Assembly (NCBI GenBank): GCA_023974075.1
Contig: JAMFTG010000256.1
Coordinates: 16,001 to 80,000 of the forward strand
DNA: 64,000 bases
Direction of reading: 5' to 3'
Source: Chaenocephalus aceratus
Lineage: Eukaryota; Chordata; Actinopteri; Perciformes; Channichthyidae
Positions 59,346-64,000 of this stretch are shown here, in pieces (positions within the stretch are counted from its first letter, which is position 1; each line of letters starts with the position of its first letter). The position numbers were made by a program, and so were the translations under genes. Under the pieces are notes generated by a model. That model searched no databases and had not been told where the DNA came from. It saw only the letters and a program-made list of their open reading frames with translations.

Positions 59346-60060
59346 ACCATATCTCTGGAACCCATTGGTCGATTTGGGTGATTCACACCTTTTTCTTAAC
59401 CATTACATCCAATTGAATCGATGGGCGGTTCCCAAATCCACGTAAACATTACCATTGCGGACGTAATAGAGAAGCAAACGAAACATATCTGAAAGTACAA
59501 GCCTGGACGGCAAAACTTTATACCCAGTATATTGCCATAAATATGATGATGGATTATCAGTAAAAATGTCTACGTGACACAAAGACATTGGATTTACCTT
59601 GAGCGGCGTTTTTATTCCGTTGAACACAACTTTTGATCACAAATCAAAAAAGGTAAGACGTAATTATTGTAATATTTTTGAAACCGGATGTTGTTTACTT
59701 TCTCTTTTCTGGCTGATAGCTCCAGGAATTCGAGGTCGTACAGTGATGACATTACATGTCTGGAATCTGTGGAGTCTCAGCTTTAAATCGTATATATCGT
59801 GTTTGTGCAGTTAAAGGAATGGTATGCTCATGACACTCATTTTTTAAAAATTATCATCCGATAAAACAGACCAGTCTCTGCCAGTCTCTCTTTTTTTTTT
59901 TTAATCCGATGACATTATCAGTGATTTTAAACTGATTATATACCGAAATAACATCAACACTGTGGGCGCCGCCATTTCCCGGACGTGACGTAATCCATGC
60001 GTTTGGTTTTCGAAGACACGTTGATCTCCATGTTATTTACTGTAGTTTCTCTATTCAAAT

Positions 60061-60438
60061 ATGCCTCACTGTATCGCGAAATATTGCCATAATTCGGATA
60101 GGAACAATCCACGGAATGCTCGGTTCCATCTGTTGCCAAAAGGTAAGCATAAGAAGTACATTCGGAGGCAGTGGCTAGCGAAATGTGGCCTGCCCGAACC
60201 GAGAGATTTACAGGCTCATGTATGCAGCGAACATTTCACATTTCCGGACGACTACTCTGAGAGTATGATCAAACATAACATGGGATTTAAAGAACAACCA
60301 TTACTCAATGGAGATGCAGTACCATCGGTCTTTCTGGTGTCATCACCGACCAGGACACCAGTTCGGCCAGTAGAGAAATCGCCCTCTGCAAGTGTGAAGC
60401 GAAGGAGGAGCAGAAGTAGTGCTCGGAGTAAGAATAAG
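60061..60438 (+). CDS. THAP-domain protein, first exon
   Basis: 126 codons from an ATG in open sequence to a consensus-like donor AAG|GTATGT at 60438. The N-terminus is a full THAP zinc finger: C4, C9, the FHLLP segment (22-26), W38, C55-S-E-H58-F and the AVPSVF box (87-92). This is a C2CH DNA-binding domain. A Ser/Arg/Lys-rich linker follows. It lies inside a TTAA element, so it is probably the DNA-binding exon of a transposon protein, not a host THAP gene. Downstream exons are not recognised, and a MITE piece begins 7 bp into the putative intron. Confidence 0.8.
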
Positions 60439-60444
60439 GTATGT

Positions 60445-60655
60445 TATAGCGCATTTCCATTGCAGCGGCTAGCCCCGTTTTAACGTCCTTTAGCGTCCAG
60501 GCCAGGACAGTTTTTGGTGGCCTTTCCATATAGCGTAGTACCGGCTAGTGTGTATTTTACCCCAGTTTTTTCCGGCCCCATAAAATCGTGATTCTATGGC
60601 CAGGGACAACGAAGCTGAGTATGCTAAACTAGAGAGGGAATCGCTAGCAAGGGTG
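60445..60655 (+). repeat. GCGCATTTCCAC-type MITE fragment, copy 2
   Basis: Matches 54470-54665 in the same orientation (CGTTTTAACG, TTTTTGGT, GCTAAACTAGAGAGGGAATCGCTAGCAA). It lies just after the THAP exon donor. Confidence 0.6.
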
Positions 60656-60774
60656 GTACTACATGCATACATATAGTATCTTATATCATCTTCCCATTAT
60701 ACACACATGCATTTCCAAACATTTGGACTACCTATGTTGCAAATGTATTATCTTTTCAATTTACACACGGCATC

Positions 60775-60945
60775 TATTGCACGTCTGTCCGTCCTGGGAG
60801 AGGGATCCCTCCTCTGCTGCTCTCCCTGAGGTTTCTCCCATGTTCCCTTTAAACTGGGGGTTTTCTTCGGAAGTTTTTCCTTGTACGATGTGAGGGTTTA
60901 AGGACAGAGGGTGTCGTATTGTCATACTGATATGTATGGCTGAAT
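60775..60945 (+). repeat. LINE 3' UTR segment
   Basis: GTCCGTCCTGGGAGAGGGAT through GGGTGTCGTATTGTCATACTGATAT. The second half matches the LINE piece in copia gag (12103-12190), so the two are one family. Confidence 0.8.
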
Positions 60946-62249
60946 TCCCCCATCCAATCTCTTCACATTGGTCAAAACTTGTTCCTCTGCTGACGAGTCC
61001 GAACTGAAATACTCCACCATGTTTCCGTGTGTTGACAAAGTGAACGCATGGATGACGTCACGACCATCACGTGACTACTGAAAATGGCAAACATGGCGGC
61101 GGCCAGACGGAATATACAGGTCTTGATAAAAAAGAGCTATAAAATCATTATTTACCGGGGAATATCGCTGATTTCTTCAGGGTATGGTTTAAACATAACG
61201 TTTCACTAAATACTTGTTTTGAATAATTATCTAATGAGTGGACCATTCCTTTAAGATAGTAATAAGGGCATTTCTACCGTGAGTTCTGTGTAACAAAGCG
61301 TTACCATTAGTTAGCATTCTTTTGCTCAATGCTAATTCAAAGGCTTGGTATTACTCTTGTGTTTTTTTTAGCTAACAATTGTTCTTTTTGTCAGTTAGCG
61401 GAGTTTCTTACCTTTAAAAGGGTAGGGGTCCACTGGGGGGACCTTCGGGCTTAAGAGGTTAAGCTTATGTTGAACGTGAGCTAGCTAGCCGCCCGCAAGA
61501 ATAATTTCACATTAATGTTGCTTTGCTGATTATGGCGAAAGCATTTCTCAGACTTAGAGCAGTTCATTATGTATGATGAACCATGCAAGTAAAGGCTTAA
61601 AAAAAGCTCCAATTATTAAATCTAAGCAAAACATGCATCAGACTTTAGTGACACAACTTACTTTGTCAGAGGATGGATTGCAATGCCGGTGGCAGCGGTC
61701 TTTGGCCAATAGGTGGTGCTCTGAATTATGTAATTTCCTGTACCGATTATACAATAAAATATTAATACATTTCCTATATTTTGACACGATAACTCTTAAA
61801 TAACCTAAGTAGCCTACGGACAAAAACAAAAAAGTATATATTGCCTTATAAAATACAGAAAAGTTTAAACATCTAGCATGATAATAATAAAAAAAGACTA
61901 ATGATATCTTAAACCAAAATAAATAAAATGGAAAATTAACCGACAACAATTTAAAATAAATAAAACAAGGATTAAAACAAGGATATGTTTGACTCAATGT
62001 TGTGTAAAGTACCCGTTATGGGCGTTTTTTTTTTTTTAAATAATACAGCTTCCGGCTTCCCTAGACACGAAGAGGAGACACGAACAATTCTTCCACTTGA
62101 AATGCGTTTAAACCACTGGGTCAGAGAGATGTTTAATCGGTTAATTTCAATTGGTTAATAATTGGTGTTTAATACTGGCAACTTCTAATTGTTGGAAAAA
62201 CGAAAACGTTCCCAATAGAGACGCCCCATAGATCATTTTGGGGGGGGGG

Positions 62250-62958
62250 CATTCGATCCAGTTTCGATTCCGTAACCTTGGCGCACTGCCACTCCAACAT
62301 CCAATCCCGATTTGAAGTTTAATCACGGGGACTGTAGTCCTAAACGATAGCTGGGGATTATGGGTAGTGTAGTGTCTTCGGCCATCCTAAATTCGATGAT
62401 GCTCGAAATGTCCCTTATAGGCCTAGGTCTGTTTCCGGTTATTTTTATTTTGAAATTCAGTTCCTGATGGACGCCAAAAAAGCCAGAGATTATGGAATTA
62501 AACCAATAAATAAAAGCAAGGATAATTGTGTGTTATTGGTGAGTAAATAACAGTGTGTTATTTTGAAAAGAATAACAAATTAGAATGAAAAAAATATTTT
62601 AAAAAATACAGATTTCAGTATTCTGAGGCTCTGAGCCCCATTTATTTTCCTCACAGACGGCAACAAAAGTCCGAAATTATACGATTTAAAATAAAAGCAA
62701 TAATTGTGGCTTGATATTGAGTAAGAACATGTTTTTATGAACCACACAGCTTCCTGTCTTCCACGACCCGACCGGAGAAAAAGACGTGCTGCAGGCACGA
62801 AACACATTACCAGTAGAAATACATTGCTTTCAAAATCGTGCTGTGCAACACGAAAAAAACGGGTAAATCGTGTTGGTGAACACGAATCAATAGATTAAAA
62901 ATCGTGTTGGTGAACACGAAATGCTATGAGACTGGATTGGTATTAGACTACTGCATAG
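62250..62958 (-). repeat. Long-TIR family, right arm of element II
   Basis: The inverse reads AATCCAGTCTCATAGCATTT then the TTCGTGTTCACCAACACGAT body, matching element I and the left arm at 55146-55775. The two arms of element II enclose about 6.5 kb that includes the THAP element. Flanking sequence GGCTACCATTAGCAGCTAAC (62980) is also mirrored left of the other arm (55100). Confidence 0.82.
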
Positions 62959-63049
62959 CCAAGACCAGAAGCAGCAGCCACTCTAGTGGCTACCATTAGC
63001 AGCTAACTGTTGCTCTGCGATTTTTACATAAAAATGGAATTATGGATTA

Positions 63050-63482
63050 TAAATGAAACTAGAAAATGCATTTCTTGCAGAAAATGCGTGCGAATGCTGG
63101 AAACTGTGAACATTTATGGCTGAATTTAGCTGAAAAGGCAGAAAAAGCTGAATATGTTATTAGCTGAATAGTAGCTGTTTTTAGCTAAAAAAATGCAGAA
63201 AAAGCTTAATATTTAAAAGAAAAGGTTTAAAAAAGGTGTAAACAACTACGTGTATAGCCCCAATGTCCTGAAATAGCTGAATAATGTAATAGTTGAATGG
63301 CTTATAGCTGAAATTAGGCTGAAGGAGTTAGATATTAGCTGTAGTAGTGAATGAATGTTTACAAACACCTGTGTGTGGTGTAAACCCAGAGATCAAAGTT
63401 TAACATGATGACGACTTAAGACCATTTACCAAATGCAGAGAGAGAGAGAGAGAGAAATGCAGTGTGTGTGGTAGAGAGAGAG

Positions 63483-63566
<84 letters not shown>

Positions 63567-63693
63567 TGTGTCTGTGTGTGTGTCTGTGTCTGTGTGTGTG
63601 AGTGAGATATAGTGTGTGAGAGAGTGTGTGTATATGTGTGTGCATGTATATGTGTTGTGTGTGTATGAGAGAGCGAGAGAAAGAGAGAGAGAG

Positions 63694-63735
<42 letters not shown>

Positions 63736-63846
63736 TGTGAGAGAGAGAGAGTGTCTGTGTCTGTGTGAAAGAGAGTGTGTGTCTGTGTATGTGTGTGAGA
63801 GAGAGAAAGAATGTGTGTGTGTGAGAGAGAGAGAGAATGTGTGTGT

Positions 63847-63904
<58 letters not shown>

Positions 63905-64000
63905 TAAAAAGCTGAATATTTGAAAAAGTATAACATATTTTGAAAAGGTTGATAGTTTCCCATCATGTGTTGAAAAGGCTGAATAGTTTGATATCTGAAT
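63050..64000 (-). repeat. TTCAGCT-rich repeat, reversed copy with a microsatellite insert
   Basis: 63050-63430 and 63901-64000 match the reverse complement of 53390-54240. The final 100 bp correspond to 54145-54240. The element continues past the window end. Confidence 0.75.
63432..63900. repeat. Compound (GA)n/(GT)n microsatellite
   Basis: Alternating GAGA and GTGT blocks over about 470 bp, with CTGTGT variants. Frames across it are artefacts. Confidence 0.95.

Larger units (their letters stand above)
57859..61458 (+). mobile_element. TTAA-flanked element with a THAP exon (Kolobok-like)
   Basis: CCTCTTAAGCCC at 57859-57870 and GGGCTTAAGAGG at 61447-61458 are perfect 12-bp inverted repeats. 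TTAA lies directly outside (57855-57858, 61459-61462). The 3.6-kb interior holds a THAP exon, a LINE end, a LINE tail and a MITE piece. Kolobok elements are known to use TTAA targets and to encode THAP proteins, which supports that class over piggyBac. No DDE transposase was recognised. Confidence 0.75.

Overview
The window looks like genomic DNA of a ray-finned (teleost) fish. It carries one compact fast-type sarcomeric myosin heavy chain gene with the vertebrate intron pattern. Around it lies a dense fish-type repeat landscape: a V-SINE, L2/Rex-like LINE ends, a Tc1-like relic, many hAT copies with 8-bp target duplications, TTAA-flanked elements, a vertebrate Ty1/copia element and long CA/TG/GA microsatellites. 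No viral, plasmid or bacterial signal is visible.

Layout. 1-8.3 kb: no gene; a hAT relic with a TTAA MITE inside, a V-SINE, small tandem repeats and a TG tract. 8.4-13.4 kb: a reversed TTAA element split by a young 4.0-kb copia retrotransposon (LTRs 2 differences in 230 bp, perfect 5-bp TSD). The copia has lost RNase H and carries a LINE tail in gag. 13.6-14.2 kb: a LINE end. 15.9-18.1 kb: a Gypsy-like LTR broken by a hAT with a BED finger, then a proline-coding minisatellite. 18.4-23.3 kb: nested hATs, one stack three deep, then LINE and Tc1 relics. 23.3-31 kb: repeat-poor, with a weak THAP-like fragment and one arm of an inverted duplication. 31.4-41.4 kb: a hAT transposase split by an 8.1-kb insert that itself contains a 6.8-kb element with ~600-bp terminal inverted repeats and a perfect 7-bp TSD. 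41.8-53.0 kb: the myosin gene, from TATA box to poly(A) signal. 53.0-64.0 kb: repeats, including a second, damaged long-TIR element that encloses a 3.6-kb TTAA-flanked element carrying a THAP exon.

The myosin gene is the only cellular gene recognised with confidence. All expected coding exons are present in order and almost all splice sites are canonical, but the exons carry many single-base indels, concentrated in the last third. Either the gene is a young pseudogene or the assembly has residual indel errors; the sequence alone cannot decide. All other coding signals come from mobile elements.

The most unusual structures are the long-TIR element family with a 7-bp TSD, the TTAA element with a THAP exon (Kolobok-like), the copia that uses an internal half-tRNA-iMet primer site and lacks RNase H, and the 0.9-kb inverted duplication whose arms share a composite junction.
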